In this document: piece by piece, positions 34,440 to 46,318 of the stretch
Layout of the letters: each line of letters begins with the position of its first letter
Position numbering within the stretch: the stretch's first letter is position 1
Assembly: GCA_911728455.2 (NCBI GenBank)
Contig: OU452223.1
Coordinates: 5,850,174-5,914,173, forward strand
DNA length: 64,000 nt
DNA from: Marthasterias glacialis
Taxonomy: Eukaryota > Echinodermata > Asteroidea > Forcipulatida > Asteriidae
Direction of reading: 5' to 3'
Made by a program: the position numbers and the translations under genes
The notes under the pieces: model-generated
What the model saw: only the letters and a program-made list of their open reading frames with translations
Told to the model about the DNA's origin: nothing
Database searches by the model: none

Positions 34440-37363
34440 AAAACTTTATTACGTTAAGTTCTGAAACGAGGCGGCTGCCGATGCGTTAGAGTGCGAGCCA
34501 GACGGACATAAAGTCACCGCGCATTAAAGATATTGCGACCAATATCAAAAGTTTCATCTCGTATAAAAAGTTTGTAATTGTTTGTCAACAAGACCCATGA
34601 AAATGCACTGGAATGTGTTATTGTTATCATTCTATTTCTCCTTAATTCACAGACAAATGTAAATATGTTACAAAATTTCACAAGCAACAAGAGTATGACA
34701 ATACATGTATTTAAAAATATATTATTATGATATATAAAATGAAAAAAGTACTCAACCACATAAAAAATGTTAGAAGGACTAGACAGAAGGGAAAATATTT
34801 TTCATGTAACCAAAACATTACAAAATTAGGGATCAACATGGAAATAAAAGAAACAATATTTATGTATATAAAACGATGATAGTAAAAAAAATTAAAATGA
34901 TTTGTAGTTAGGAAGTTAGTTTTACAAAACAACTTATTCTGATTTATTTTTTACAATTCCACTAATATCTGAAAAGAAATAACTTCTATGATTTAATTAA
35001 AATGATTAAAAAAATGTCCACCTTACAAGTAGCATATTGATAATTTAATCAGAAGACAAATTGCAATTTATAAATCAAAAATTTATAATGAAACATTAAA
35101 TAATTCCAATTCACTAATTACTTTATGACATTTAGAAAAAGAATGGGTCTTAATTTTAACTCAAAAAATATAGTTAATATGTATGTTATGTTTGTAGTAG
35201 TTAATGAATTTGACAATATATATAGTGATAAAAAGATACTGTAGGTCCTCCTGCTAACAATCCATATTTAAATTAGGTTTTGAAAATTCATAAGTTATTT
35301 AAATGCATTAGACTATTTACATATCTTGTGATGATTTGTTTCTGAATATGTTATCCCCATGATACAAAAATGCTTAATCTAAAAAAAGTTCAATACTTCT
35401 AAAATGACGTTCTTAACCTTTAACAAATTATATCACTGTGTTACTTCCGATAAATGCAAATGATGACATTGTCAACTAAAGATTAATTTATTAACAATTA
35501 TATGACAAATGTGAAAATAGAAATCAATTAAATTAACATTAACATTAATCTAGCTCTTACAAAGTCTATGTTTTAAACATTGATAACAATACTAACTACA
35601 TTGAAATGTGTTTTGAAGAACTAACTTATATAAATAAATAATAAATAAATAAAATGAACATTTATATAGCGCCTGTCCATGAAACATGCTCCTGGGCGCT
35701 TAACAAATTTTAAAAAAATGGGCCTAATCCTAAAATATTTATAGATACACACATTTACATAGAAATCATTAGTCAAACATAAAATAATAAGTCTAAAAAG
35801 TAATAATGATGATAAAGCACCTCACATTAAAAAAATATTAAAAGCTCAAACCCAAAGCGCTGTATAATAAATTAAATTGTTTAAAATAAGAACTAAAAAC
35901 TATAGGCTGACACCCAACTGTCAATTTTATGTAAGATACAAGTATCATCCAATGAAATCACTTGTAGGGGTAACAGGTGTCAAGACAAAAGAAACTAATG
36001 TTGGGGTTCGAGGTCCGCTTTAAGGCCCATGAAGACTAGCCCAATTTTATAACATACAACGACAGTTTAAAATACCAAATTAATAATTAATATTTATATT
36101 ATTTGTTCATAGTTATTTTAAATCATGATATAAAAGTTAGATAGCTGGTTCTTTTATGTTCAAAACTTCTTACATAAGTTAGGCATATATGTACATGTAG
36201 ACTAACACTTTCTGAACAATTATGATTACTAACATTAATAAAAACTATCACTCATATGATTTTCATAATCATTGAGCATATGTCAGGCCTACATGTAGAC
36301 TAATATTATGTTTTATTTTATCTGAAACAAGTTGTAGCGCTTAAGGTGGGCGGGTGGCTCTTCAAGAGCCATTCTAGTTCTATTGAATAAACTAGTATAA
36401 AAATGTACATTTAGATTTCGTTTTCTTTGTTAATTATGATTAAAAATATAATGAACCTATCACCAATGGATTACTTTCTAAGTTTCAACAGTTCACAATT
36501 TTAATATCAGTGAAACAAAGAACTTCCAATTGTTCAAATTATCTAACATATGTTCTCCTAACACTTTTCTAACATTCGTTATTGTTATTTGTATTATAGA
36601 TATGAAATTAATTACTCAAAATGATATTATTTTCAGCTTGAGGACCAAACTCGAACCTCAATTGATATTTTATTAATTAATTAAATTATAAATATACTTA
36701 TTTCAATGCAATTATTTCAATAACTTTGTTCAGTCATGAACTGTCTTTGAAAAGTTAAAGTTGAAATTAACTGTACAATATTATCTACATTCTATTCGTG
36801 CGTCACTAACAAGAATTTGACTTTTTGTCTCAGTTAATAATATACTGAACCGGGCTGAATAATGTGCATACACTTTCCAATGCATGCACTGCTTTAATTG
36901 TATTAAAAATAATGTGATGATAATAAATTAAAATTAAGAAATAAGTGATGTTATCAAATAGAATAAAACACAAAATTAGGCTTTCTCTGACAAGTTCATA
37001 AAATCTCGAGTAACGTCGGTGAAGCAAAATATTGTGTTTCGGTTTCTTATAAAACGGGCGCTGCAGAGATTGAACGTTAAGTTGTATTTTACACACGATC
37101 GATGCATCTGTTTAGCAGCGAAGAAATGCAGCCTTGTTTCAGAAACTTATCGTTTAATACTTGAACTGTGATAAGAAATTAATGAAATGAGATTTTCTCA
37201 ATAATTGCAGTGTGTTTAGTTAAATCAGGGTGATCCTAAATTTCTACTTGATGATAAATAAATAAAATTGAAGTAAACTTTGATACTATAAAACCCGTTA
37301 TATCGGATATTATACAAATATTACTCTTAAGTGATGTTTGAAGCTTTGCATGGTGTAGGAGAC
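34440..37363. other. AT-rich stretch with no recognised gene
   Basis: Base composition becomes strongly AT-rich. No frame longer than about 90 codons and no family match is visible. The only recognised item is a SINE-like 3' tail at about 35,628-35,705. Confidence 0.5.
35628..35705 (-). mobile_element. SINE-like 3' end with (ATTT)n tail
   Basis: On the minus strand it reads GCGCCCAGGAGCATGTTTCA, then a GGCGCTATATAAATGTTCAT block and a run of ATTT units. This parallels the family 1 SINE 3' ends (GGCGCCAGGAGTGTCATTTA, then GGCGCAATATAAATGTACAC and ATT units) but has a different tail repeat. Confidence 0.55.
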
Positions 37364-37552
37364 TAAGAATAAACTATTGCTGGTAAACTTGCGGGTACAA
37401 CCATGTGTTTAAATCTCTTTTGTGAGGAGTGTTGGCTCTGAAAGACGATCAGAGCATACTAATCGAAACGTCGAGACCACTTCGGCTCTTTTCAGAGCCA
37501 ACACTCCTCACATGGTTGTACCCACAAGTTTACTAGCAATAGTTTATTCTTA
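37364..37552. repeat. Foldback MITE with long arms
   Basis: Arms of about 80 bases (TAAGAATAAACTATTGCTGG ... GGAGTGTTGGCTCTGAAA and the inverted copy) enclose a centre with ACTAATCGAAACGTCGAGAC. The central GAAACG sequence recalls hairpins at 47.7 kb and 55.5 kb. Confidence 0.8.
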
Positions 37553-38397
37553 AACATTACTCTTAAAGAAATGGGAGGATAGAGAGTGATAGCGCCCTCT
37601 AGCAGTGACCAAAGGAAACTTATAGAATTATTGCTATGAATACTTAAGTATAATAGTTGATACAGGTATATGGTATTTGCATTGTAAGCACTGCGGTGCT
37701 TCGTGTAGTGTTCAAGGGTTCTCATTTTAAGAATTGAAATTAAGTTTATTTTAAACTACGCTGATGAGGTTTAATCGGGTTGGGGGGGGGGGTAACTTTT
37801 TACCATTCCTGAAGAGAATCCAATCTGTTTTAATGAAAGCTTATAAAGTAGTTAAGATTGTAATTAAATGTTAATTTTGTTCTTTTAGAGACTTTGAATT
37901 GTATTTTCACTTTTAGACTTTTGAAATAAAAAACAAGTAACTATAGACTGTGTAAGTCTTGCGCATATTCGAACATTTTTGGGACCATTTTGGTCCCACA
38001 CACATTGCTGTAACATGTGAAGGAAACAAAATCATGCGCTTTAACGAACCCTAATGTTTGAATACGCGTGACACTTACACAGTCTATTGTTAAGAAAATC
38101 TAAATCGTAGTTAATCAAAATATATTGGTTAAATATATTTTAATTAGATTAATTTTGTTGCTTTTTTATTTTAAACTACATATGTTACGTGTATGTTAAT
38201 AGTGTCTTCTTTTACTCGTTTGGTTCTAAAATAAACTGTTTTTAAACAGACACCAACAGATATTTCTTCATTTTCTTTTTCCTCTCCACATTCTGCAAAG
38301 GTCATAGGTCAAAGGGTGCATCTCATTATTTTTTTATTTTTTTTTTTGACCTATCCATTCTAAGGTTTAAATATAACGTCCGAGCGAATTTTTTCAA
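37553..38397. other. No gene recognised
   Basis: AT-rich DNA. It contains a G-run near 37,785 and an imperfect inverted pair near 37,945-38,090, of the form ACTGTGTAAGTCTTGCGCAT and GACACTTACACAGTCTAT. No coding family is visible. Confidence 0.35.
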
Positions 38398-38487
38398 GCG
38401 GCGATTTAGCCCAGTGGGCTAGCTCACAGCTCCTGGATTTCTGGGGCTGTGAGCTCGGGGGTTCGAATCCTGGTGGACCCCCTTTTT
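38398..38487 (+). mobile_element. tRNA-like SINE head or stray tRNA-like gene
   Basis: It has a box A TTAGCCCAGTGGGCTAG and a perfect box B GGGTTCGAATCC at standard distance, followed by TTTTT. A nine-pair stem GCTCACAGC / GCTGTGAGC encloses a 15-base loop in place of a normal anticodon arm. The acceptor ends do not pair, so it is tRNA-derived and not a working tRNA. Confidence 0.5.
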
Positions 38488-38519
38488 ACCAGTAAAAAAA
38501 GACATTTTTTTAATTTCTT

Positions 38520-38602
38520 GTAAAAATGGGTAGGGCTTGAACCGCATACCTTCAGCCCTGTAACCTCTCTCTCTCACCACTCTGCTACCGAGCTTTCATG
38601 AA
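38520..38602 (-). mobile_element. Second tRNA-like head, convergent with the first
   Basis: On the minus strand it reads CTCGGTAGCAGAGTGG (box A), GGTTCAAGCCC (box B) and then CCATTTTT. Its sequence differs from the head at 38,398. The two face each other with their T-runs about 40 bases apart. Confidence 0.5.
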
Positions 38603-38639
38603 AATCTAACGGTTTTTGACCTGATGAATATTAGAATGG

Positions 38640-40060
38640 GTGGACTTAGAAAAATTTTCAAAATAATTTCTCCCTGGCCAGACCCTTGGATTTTTGGCTG
38701 ATCTGAGGGTTGACCAAGGGCCCTTGGAGCTAAGATTTGGGAGTAAAATTTCTAAGTGCTGAGGGGCCAGGGGCTGGGAGGTTGCTGAGCAGTCAGTGGG
38801 ATGAGTTGGTTGGACTGAGGGCTTGCAGTGAGGGATGGGGGAAGGACCAGTAGACATGCTAGGGTGATGGCTGGATAGACATGGGCATGATGATGCTGGG
38901 TAGAGTACTGGAGTAAGGGTGGGAGGTTGTTGGGATGAAGACAGCCAGTGGGTTGAGATGGTTGGACTGAGGGCTTGCAGTGAGGGATGGGGGATGGACC
39001 AGTAGTCATGCTAGGGTGATGGCTGGATGGACACGGGCATGATGATGTTGGGTAGAGTACTGGAGTAAGGGTGGGAGGTTGGTGGGATGAAGACGGTCAG
39101 TCAGCCAGTGGGTTGAGATGGTTGGACAGGGCTTTCAGTGAGGGATGGGGGTGGACCAGTAGTCATGCTGGGGTGTGGCTGGTAGGACATGGGCATGATG
39201 ATGCTGGGTAGAGTACCGGAGTAAGGGTGGGAGGTTGTTGGGATGAAGACAGTGTGTTGAGATGGTTGGACTGAGGGCTTGCAGTGAGGGATGGGGGATG
39301 GACCAGTAGTCATGCTGGGGTGTGGCTGGATAGACATAGGCATGATGATGCTGGGTAGAGGACTGGAGTAAGGGTGGGAGGTTGTTGAGATGGTTGGATT
39401 GAGGGCTTGTGGTGAGGGATGGGGGTGGCTGTGTAGACGTGGGCATGATGATGCTGAATAGAGGACTAGAGTAAGGCCGGGAGGTTGTTGGGATGAAGAC
39501 AGTGTGTTGAGATGGTTGGACTGAGGGCTTGCAGTGAGGGATGGGGGATGGACCAGTAGTCATGCTGGGGTGATGGCTGGATAGACATGGGCATGATGAT
39601 GCTGGGTAGAGGACTGGAGTAAGGGTGGGGGTTGGTGGGATGAAGACAGTCAGTCAGCCAGTGGGTTGAGATGGTTGGACCGAGGGCTTGCAGTGAGGGA
39701 TGGGGGATGGACCAGTAGTCATGCTGGGGTGTGGCTGGATAGACATGGGCATGATGATGCTGGGTAGAGTACTGGAGTAAGGGTGGGAGGTTGTTGGAAT
39801 GAAGACAGTGGGTTGAGATGGTTGGACTGAAGGCTTGCGGTGAGGGATGGGGGTGGCTGGGTAGACGTGGGCATGATGATGCTGGGTAGAGGACTGGAGT
39901 AAGGATGGGAGGTTGTTGGGATGAAGACAGTGGGTTGAGATGGTTGGACTGAAGGCTTGGGGTGAGGGTGGGGATATGCTGGTGTATATATTTGGGTGAT
40001 GGCTGGCTGGACAATGGGCATGTGATCAAGCTGGGTAGAGGACTGGGGCCAGGGGTAGGG
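38640..40060. repeat. G-rich minisatellite, units about 105-160 bp
   Basis: The block GGGCATGATGATGCTGGGTA recurs at about 38,883, 39,036, 39,191, 39,337, 39,442, 39,588, 39,747, 39,871 and 40,015. Each unit also has GGGCTTGCAGTGAGGGATGG and GGGTGGGAGGTTGTTGGGAT. The plus strand is G-rich and C-poor. The minus strand gives long Pro/Ser/His/Gln-rich open frames whose period follows the repeat and whose frame shifts with unit length, so they are not credible genes. Confidence 0.92.
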
Positions 40061-41109
40061 GTTGCTGTGGACCTTACTGTAGAGTGGAATTGATTTAATT
40101 ATGCAGAGTACTTTTTGTATTAAATTTCACATTGAAATGGTAAAACTAACCTTTAATTGAAACGTATAGAACTTTTTACAAATAAATTTAAAGGTGTGGT
40201 GCATTTTGTATTGAAGATATGACTTGATTTTAAAGGTGTTACCTTTTAGATTAAAGGAGGTATGGTATTTTAAAAGTTTTCTTAAAGGGATTTTACTTTT
40301 TATGTTGAAGGGATTGATTATTCTATTTACTGGGAAACTTTTGGGAGGATAAAGACACATTTTAATGCAGCCATCTTTGTTGGATACCCTAGTGTCTACT
40401 TATATTATTGAATAACACGTACTGGTTGACTGAATGGGACCAGTCTATTTATTTGCGCATGGTTGGATTTTGTATTGTAAATTTTGGAGTGGGGTAGTGT
40501 CAAACTACTGTGGTATATTCTAGCATATGTGGAATAAAAATAACAATTGTTCTATGGCTTGCTTAATGCATGTCACCACAAAAACATTACTTGTACAATA
40601 ATAGCACATAAAGTTAGAAAATGAGACAAATTTCTTGCTACATTTTTAGAATCATTTTATTTCACAACTCCAAATAGTATAATATATACACAATAATTCT
40701 AACATTATCAGCATCAAGAACAATAATTTCACTGTAATTAAAGTCATCTGAAAAAGAGAAATAATTTCTGTGGATAAGTTTTTGTTTTTAAGACTAATGT
40801 TGATTATCTTATTTGTCAATAAACTAAACAGTTAAGCCATGTAAAGTTCATCATTAATTTGCCATGTTTTCTATAGTTAATTAATTAAATAATGTTTATA
40901 GTGCAGATTTTTTGCTTGTTATGCTTGTTTCAAGTTTGTTAAACACTTTCTTTCACATGGTAATATTTTAGAATTTTTTTCCAGGATTCTGGTGCAAAGC
41001 TTTTTAAAAGTATGCATTGTGGGAGGTATTTTTAAAGGAAATAAATTACTTGAACTCAACCTGTAAACTTATCAAATAAGGTATTTATGTCAAGAAACTA
41101 TTATGATGT
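40061..41109. other. AT-rich DNA, no gene recognised
   Basis: No frame over about 80 codons, RNA gene or repeat family was identified. Confidence 0.4.
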
Positions 41110-41290
41110 TTGTTTTTTTAAAATATCTTTAAGATCAACATCCAGCTATTACCCTGTCTGATAGTGGGACTCCACATGGTTCAGAAATAAATTTCAAATA
41201 GATCAAACCAACGCACCACTATTAATCAAACCATCACACGACCATTAATCGAACCATTGCACCACCATTAATCAAACCTCGTCATCATCA
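41110..41290 (-). repeat. Degenerate inverted copy of the 20-bp repeat locus
   Basis: AAGATCAACATCCAGCTATT (from about 41,130) is the inverted counterpart of about 28,165-28,190. It is followed at 41,206-41,280 by a run of AATCAAACCATCGCACCACC-like units, the complement of the CGATTGGTGGTGCGG repeat. The 20-bp repeat therefore belongs to a dispersed element and not only to a local expansion. Confidence 0.65.
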
Positions 41291-44200
41291 TTGCTTTTAA
41301 CTTGAAAGTCAAACTGATTTGCTTATATCTCCAACTTCATGAGTTCAAAATACACATACGGTGTGCTTGTATGCAAATGGTGCACCTAATTATCACAAGA
41401 ACATTTATGTGTTGAAATTTCATCAGTAAGGTACTTGACATCATTAATGAGGTCAACAAGTTGCTTGGTTGGTCATCCATGATTCCTTGATGTGTAGAAT
41501 ATTCCTTAAAGACGTTTGGTGTTTCCACTATGCTCTCCTCAAACTCTGAAGCCTTCGAGATTGTAGTCAGCTTTCCAGTGCTGTGAAAGGTTAAAGAAAA
41601 CAAAATGCATAGAGGTAATACATTGGGGCGTATACAAAAAAGGAAAAAAATGAACCTGCCCTCCCCCTGGTGGTATCAAGTTGCCCTTGTCACCAGTGGC
41701 ATAACCAGAGGGGCGGTTGGGTGGGTGGTGGGGCAGTGGAAGCCCCCCCTTACCCAAACAAAATTAGATTGAAAAAATGCACAAATGAATGTTCACTATT
41801 AAATAGCCCCACCCCCAAATTATGTCTTTGCCCCTGCTTGCCCCCAAAAATCAAATCTGATTTGCCCAAATAGTAATATAGAAAATTGTTACTGATGTGT
41901 GTTTTTAGTTGATGAAGACTTGAGAAGTTCAGCAAACTCTGGTTCTTCATCATATCATTTCAATGATGCAAAAACATTTTATCCCTCAGTTTTTGTGGTT
42001 TACTGGAGGTAATAAAAGTCTGCTGGAGGAATACTGTACTTGAAAGCTTCTTGCCAACTTGAATGAAGGCAATTTTAAACAATACCTGATAATGCTTTTT
42101 TTCGTAAAATACTAGTACGTGTTTAACTTTAAAACTTTATACTCAAAACTTCATTATTTATGAAAGGGGTTTGTTAGTAAAAAATGTGTTTTATATATAT
42201 ATATCAAATCTGTGATCAATCTGTAGGGACTAACCACTCATCTGGGTTAGGCTGATGCCAGCATGGAGTCCCCAGAGTGTTGTGGCATGTGGCGTAGGGG
42301 AGCTGTCTGTACAGTGCTGCAAAAACAGCCCACTTTTTGATGTTAGTGTAAGAAAGTAATGTCACCCACAGCGAGATTTGTACATACCTCAATTGTATAA
42401 ACCATCACATCTAAATTTGTGATGGGTAGACATTGGGCTGATGATAGGCACTTCCAGGTCCCAGGAATCCACTTTTTGTGATAGGTAGAAATCATCTACA
42501 GATGGCAAGCCTTCAGAATACAAACAAGTGAAATTTATTTTACATCAAGTCAAACAAATATTTATTTGAGTAAGATATAGTTTGAATGTAACCTTTACAT
42601 TTTTCGTTTTAGTTCTTCCAAGTGTTCAAAGGAATTATTAAAAGATGACTGAAATAGAACCATGAGATGTAAACATTTGGAAAGACACTTTTTACAAGAA
42701 TTTGAAATTACTTAAAGCAAATCAAAATGCTGATTAAACCAGTCAGAGGGTTGTCATTAAAACTTACAAAGGATTATATGGTCTTTTTCTTTAAACATAA
42801 CAAGTAATTCAACTGCATAATATCGTTTGCAACCTGTACAAAAGAAGGTTATCCAAAAGACATCTTTTCAGAAGAAGTTTTTTCCAACCTTCCATGTCTG
42901 ATATTACTTAGTACATGCACACATGCGTTAATAACTTACCTTTTTACCAGAAACAGCATTGGTTGACGTTCAAGGTTGATGTACAGAGCACAGACATCTA
43001 CTTCGATGATTGGTGGATCTCATTTCAGCTTTACTAGCTCTGGAGAAGCAAAGTTAACAAATGACTTAATGTTATCAAATGTTATCAATGTTATTCAAAT
43101 GGAATAACAGTCAATCGTTATTTTATTTTAGAAATGGTTCAGTGATTCAAATTCAATGTGATCGTTTGGAGTAAAAAATAAGTAGAACAAGAATCCCAAT
43201 TTCACATTTTTATGAAACTTAGTTTTTAATAGATTGATTCTGGTTTCATAAAACTGTTTTCTTTTGTCTCATAACAAACTTTGCCAGACAAAATAATTTA
43301 CACATTACCATTTTTGTTTATATTACCGATAATGCTTATGGTACAATGGAAATCAGGTATTGGATTGCCCCGCCCCCAACCATTTCTTTTCCCCTCACTT
43401 GCCCCCTCCCCCAACTTATAGAGTCCAGCACCGCCACTGTCAATAGGTGGAACTACCGAGAGAAAGTGACGATAAATTGCAATGATGGAAACTAGGATAG
43501 ATATCAAGCGACTGTTTTAATAATCAGGAGTTTCTCTTACCTTTTATAAAGAAGACGGCAGTTCATTTAACAGACTCATTCTACATTGTTAGGAAGCTTA
43601 TCAACTGCACTCAGATCTCAAACATCTACTTGGATGATGTGTAATCCCTGTGGAGATGACAACCCTCGCTGTATCATGCAAACAAAGAACACAATAATAG
43701 TTTGTTTTAATATTAACAAGTAATGAAACACAACCTTGGGTAGTTTCAGATTACCTTTTCCCCTTTCATTTAAATATTGGTCATAACCACTGCCATGAAC
43801 TGACACAAGAACGAATCACTACGACACCGAAGCATCCTAAATTCTGTCGACATTGAGATTTCTGCCTGATGTGACATTACACTTTTGCTCATGAATATGG
43901 CAGATGGCATTAGCATAAAAACCAAAAAGGCATCAAAATATTCCTCAAAATGGCAAAATAAAAAAAAACTATTAAAAGATGTTTATATATTTCTCGTAAA
44001 GCCTAGTAGTGAAATAAGTGGAAAAACATGGACTATCTTTGTGGAAACTCACACATGCATATGGCTCTTTATTTGAAATAAAGTATGGGCCTGACTGCAG
44101 TAGGCCTGCATAGCGCCCTCTATTGTTGATAATTATTACAAGTAGTATCATCAAACTGTCCAACATCTCTTGATGTTCTTCAAATTACGGTTGTTGTCAT

Positions 44201-44758
44201 AAATTTACCTGTTGATGTGGAAGACATCCTTGAATCTTGATGCTGGCAGCATGCACATCATACATTTAGTACTTCTGGAGAGGTAGATCTCATCTGACCA
44301 TGGCGTGTCTGTAGCTAGCCTAAATGCAAACAGAATAAAAAACAATATCTTCGAAAGTTTTGTTGTTGTTGGCCTTTCATTGCAGCAACGATTTTCTCCT
44401 ACTATGAATTACTTGTAAAATTACACAAATAAATAAAGTGACGACTTAGACTTGGAATATACTTAGAGGTGTTCATAACTTTCATAAGACTACATGTAAA
44501 CTACACCGAATTAAATGCAGGTATGAACAAGTGAAGTTCAGTCACGAGGGGCGCTATCTCTATTTGAACTACCATTACCAGCTTTTCTTGCTTCCCGCGC
44601 CCCATGCATGAATCAGTTTTGTGAACATGCTTTGCAGGCTAAAATACACCAAATTACATTCTAGTATATTCCATTTACACACGGGCGGTTCTGTATATCT
44701 ATTTGATTCACATAAACAAGTCCCACATACAATTTGCAACACAGAGCTTGCTTTTTTC

Positions 44759-44802
44759 TGCAGCTTTTTGATTCAGGCCTTGGCCTGCATCAAAAAGCTG
44801 CA
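44759..44802. repeat. Near-perfect 21-bp hairpin
   Basis: TGCAGCTTTTTGATTCAGGC and its inverted copy ending AAAAAGCTGCA are separated by only two bases. It would form a compact stem-loop in either strand and may be the core of a small inverted-repeat element. Confidence 0.7.
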
Positions 44803-44973
44803 TAAAAAAGGTTACGCCATCTTGGTCCTTGATGTTTCGGGCTTTAGCGTACAAAAAACAACTTTCCCTTGAAATATTACATAACCAAAGAGAACATTTA
44901 GAATCCAGGTGTTTCATTACTCATTAAGTTGTCTATAAATTCTAGTTCAGAAACAAAGTGGATAAAATTTTAC

Positions 44974-45125
44974 CTGCGGAAGGCATTGACAACAACCACT
45001 ACGCCACCAGCCACACGAAGACAACATGGCTACGGACAGTCTCCGTCGGCCTCTACTCCAGCTCTACCGGCGGCCCACGTGCTGCACGGTAGGCCCGGTC
45101 CGGTCGATGACGCTATACTAATCTA
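44974..45125. other. CpG-rich block with overlapping opposite ATGs
   Basis: This block is much richer in CG dinucleotides than its AT-rich surroundings. CATG at 45,025-45,028 provides an ATG on both strands. The minus frame is 18 codons to a GTAAAA donor. The plus frame (MATDSLRRPLLQLYRRPT), in a strong initiation context, runs 21 codons to a GTAGGC donor. Either may be a first coding exon, or neither. The promoter-like motifs on the right favour minus-strand transcription. Confidence 0.4.
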
Positions 45126-45299
45126 TTCTTTGGGATTTGTGTGGAGGGTGGACCCACTAACCACAGACAATGAAGCAGACAATACCTGTATTATCCTCTC
45201 CTAAAAGATCCAGAAACTGTCAAACAAAATTGACAATGCTACTGAAAATGCTAATAATGACAACAATAATGATGCAAGATGCCTACAGTTACAAAGAAG

Positions 45300-45385
45300 C
45301 TGTGATGACGTCACAAGCAGTGACCACTTGGGGGAGGGGTTACCTTTAGCAACGTCATTGGTCAATAGTTCGTTGATTGGCTAAT
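45300..45385 (-). promoter_or_regulatory. CCAAT and CRE cluster, promoter-like
   Basis: A perfect palindromic CRE, TGACGTCA, is at 45,306-45,313. Two CCAAT boxes in minus orientation are at 45,357-45,361 and 45,376-45,380. CCAAT boxes within 100 bases of a CRE are typical of animal core-promoter regions (established for CREB/ATF and NF-Y). The order suits a minus-strand start near 45.2 kb, above the CpG-rich candidate first exon. Confidence 0.45.
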
Positions 45386-45744
45386 CAGCAGCAATGCACA
45401 AACCGGTGAAGAAGGGGGAGGGGACGGGAATGGGGGAGTTCAATGTGATTATAGAGTTAATCAAATTATTTAATATATGTTTATATAATTAGTTTTATAG
45501 CCATATACAAAGTCAAAATGTGATTTATTAATTGTAATCTTTATAAAGTTATAACAAATTTCGTTTGCTGGAATCAATCCATTTCCAAGGTAAATTCAGC
45601 TTGAGCATGGATCAGATATCTTTAAAGGCAGTTATTTCTATAACTACAATTACAAGCCAGATTTTCCAAATAATCCCCTGTAAGTTTATCCCTTTGTAGC
45701 ATCTAAGACAGAGCGAATCCATTTGTTGCCTGACCCGTCACATG
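45386..45744. other. No feature recognised
   Basis: A G-rich stretch near 45,411-45,440 is followed by AT-rich DNA. No gene or repeat partner was found. Confidence 0.35.
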
Positions 45745-46156
45745 TCATGGCCAAGCGGTCTAGTGCATCGGACTCAAGTTTTGATGGCTGAACCAACAGA
45801 AATTGGGTTCTTTACCCTTTTTTACAGTGATTTAGGCCTACATTACAAACAAAATAACAAGCGGGTGGCTACATAGTCGTCCGACGCCAGTCGTGCTAAA
45901 CTCAAAATAAACCTCTTTTGTAGTAGAATACTGGTAGTTTATGAAACAGTAATGTGATAAAAATCAATGTCACAACATACTACTTTAATAAAATGGCCTA
46001 GTAACTGTGTTACTACCAAAAACCTTCTTTTTTTTTGTGTGACTCTGTCGGTCACAGCATGTATTTGCACGTAGTTTGCCATCAGCTCAGATTACTATGA
46101 CCCACAATAGGTCACGTGATGACATGTAAACATTGGTCATGCAATCGGTCTATAAG
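45745..46156. mobile_element. SINE head fragment next to a partial DNA transposon copy
   Basis: The part at 45,748-45,815 carries a family 1 SINE head (ATGGCCAAGCGGTCTAGTGC, CATCGGACTCAAG). The part at 45,820-46,156 is an inverted partial copy of the 396-1,192 transposon. It shares TTTAGGCCTACATTACAAAC and GGTGGCTACATAG and ends GGTCACGTGATGAC ... GCAATCGGTCTATA. Confidence 0.65.
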
Positions 46157-46318
46157 CATTGGTTACCAACCATAAGAAGTACATGTACTTTACTGAACAG
46201 GGGGCTATAATCATCCACTTTACCTAGATAGTGTACACTGATGCAGATGCTCTTTTGCTTGTTAGACAATATCAAAACTTAACTTGGTGATTTCATTTAC
46301 AATCCATAAATGATATAT

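Larger units (their letters stand above)
41337..45200 (-). ncRNA. Candidate spliced minus-strand transcript, coding status unclear
   Basis: Seven possible exons have acceptable AG and GT borders on the minus strand: about 45,200-44,974 (with an 18-codon ATG frame ending exactly at the donor), 44,319-44,209, 43,647-43,541, 43,039-42,940, 42,510-42,388, 42,316-42,235 and 41,580 down to a stop at 41,337. Some are open: 44,319-44,209 reads TPWSDEIYLSRSTKCMM, 42,510-42,388 reads LPSVDDFYLSQKVDSWDLEV and then a stop as its last codon, and the last two join in frame. Phases do not connect from the first exon onward. The locus is either a long non-coding RNA, a decayed gene, or a chance set of splice signals. 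I recognise no protein family. Confidence 0.28.

Noticed and set aside
38606-40029. Pro/Ser/His-rich minus-strand proteins of up to 187 residues
   Set aside because: They are translations of the G-rich minisatellite. The frame changes with unit length, and no start, splice or conserved domain is seen.
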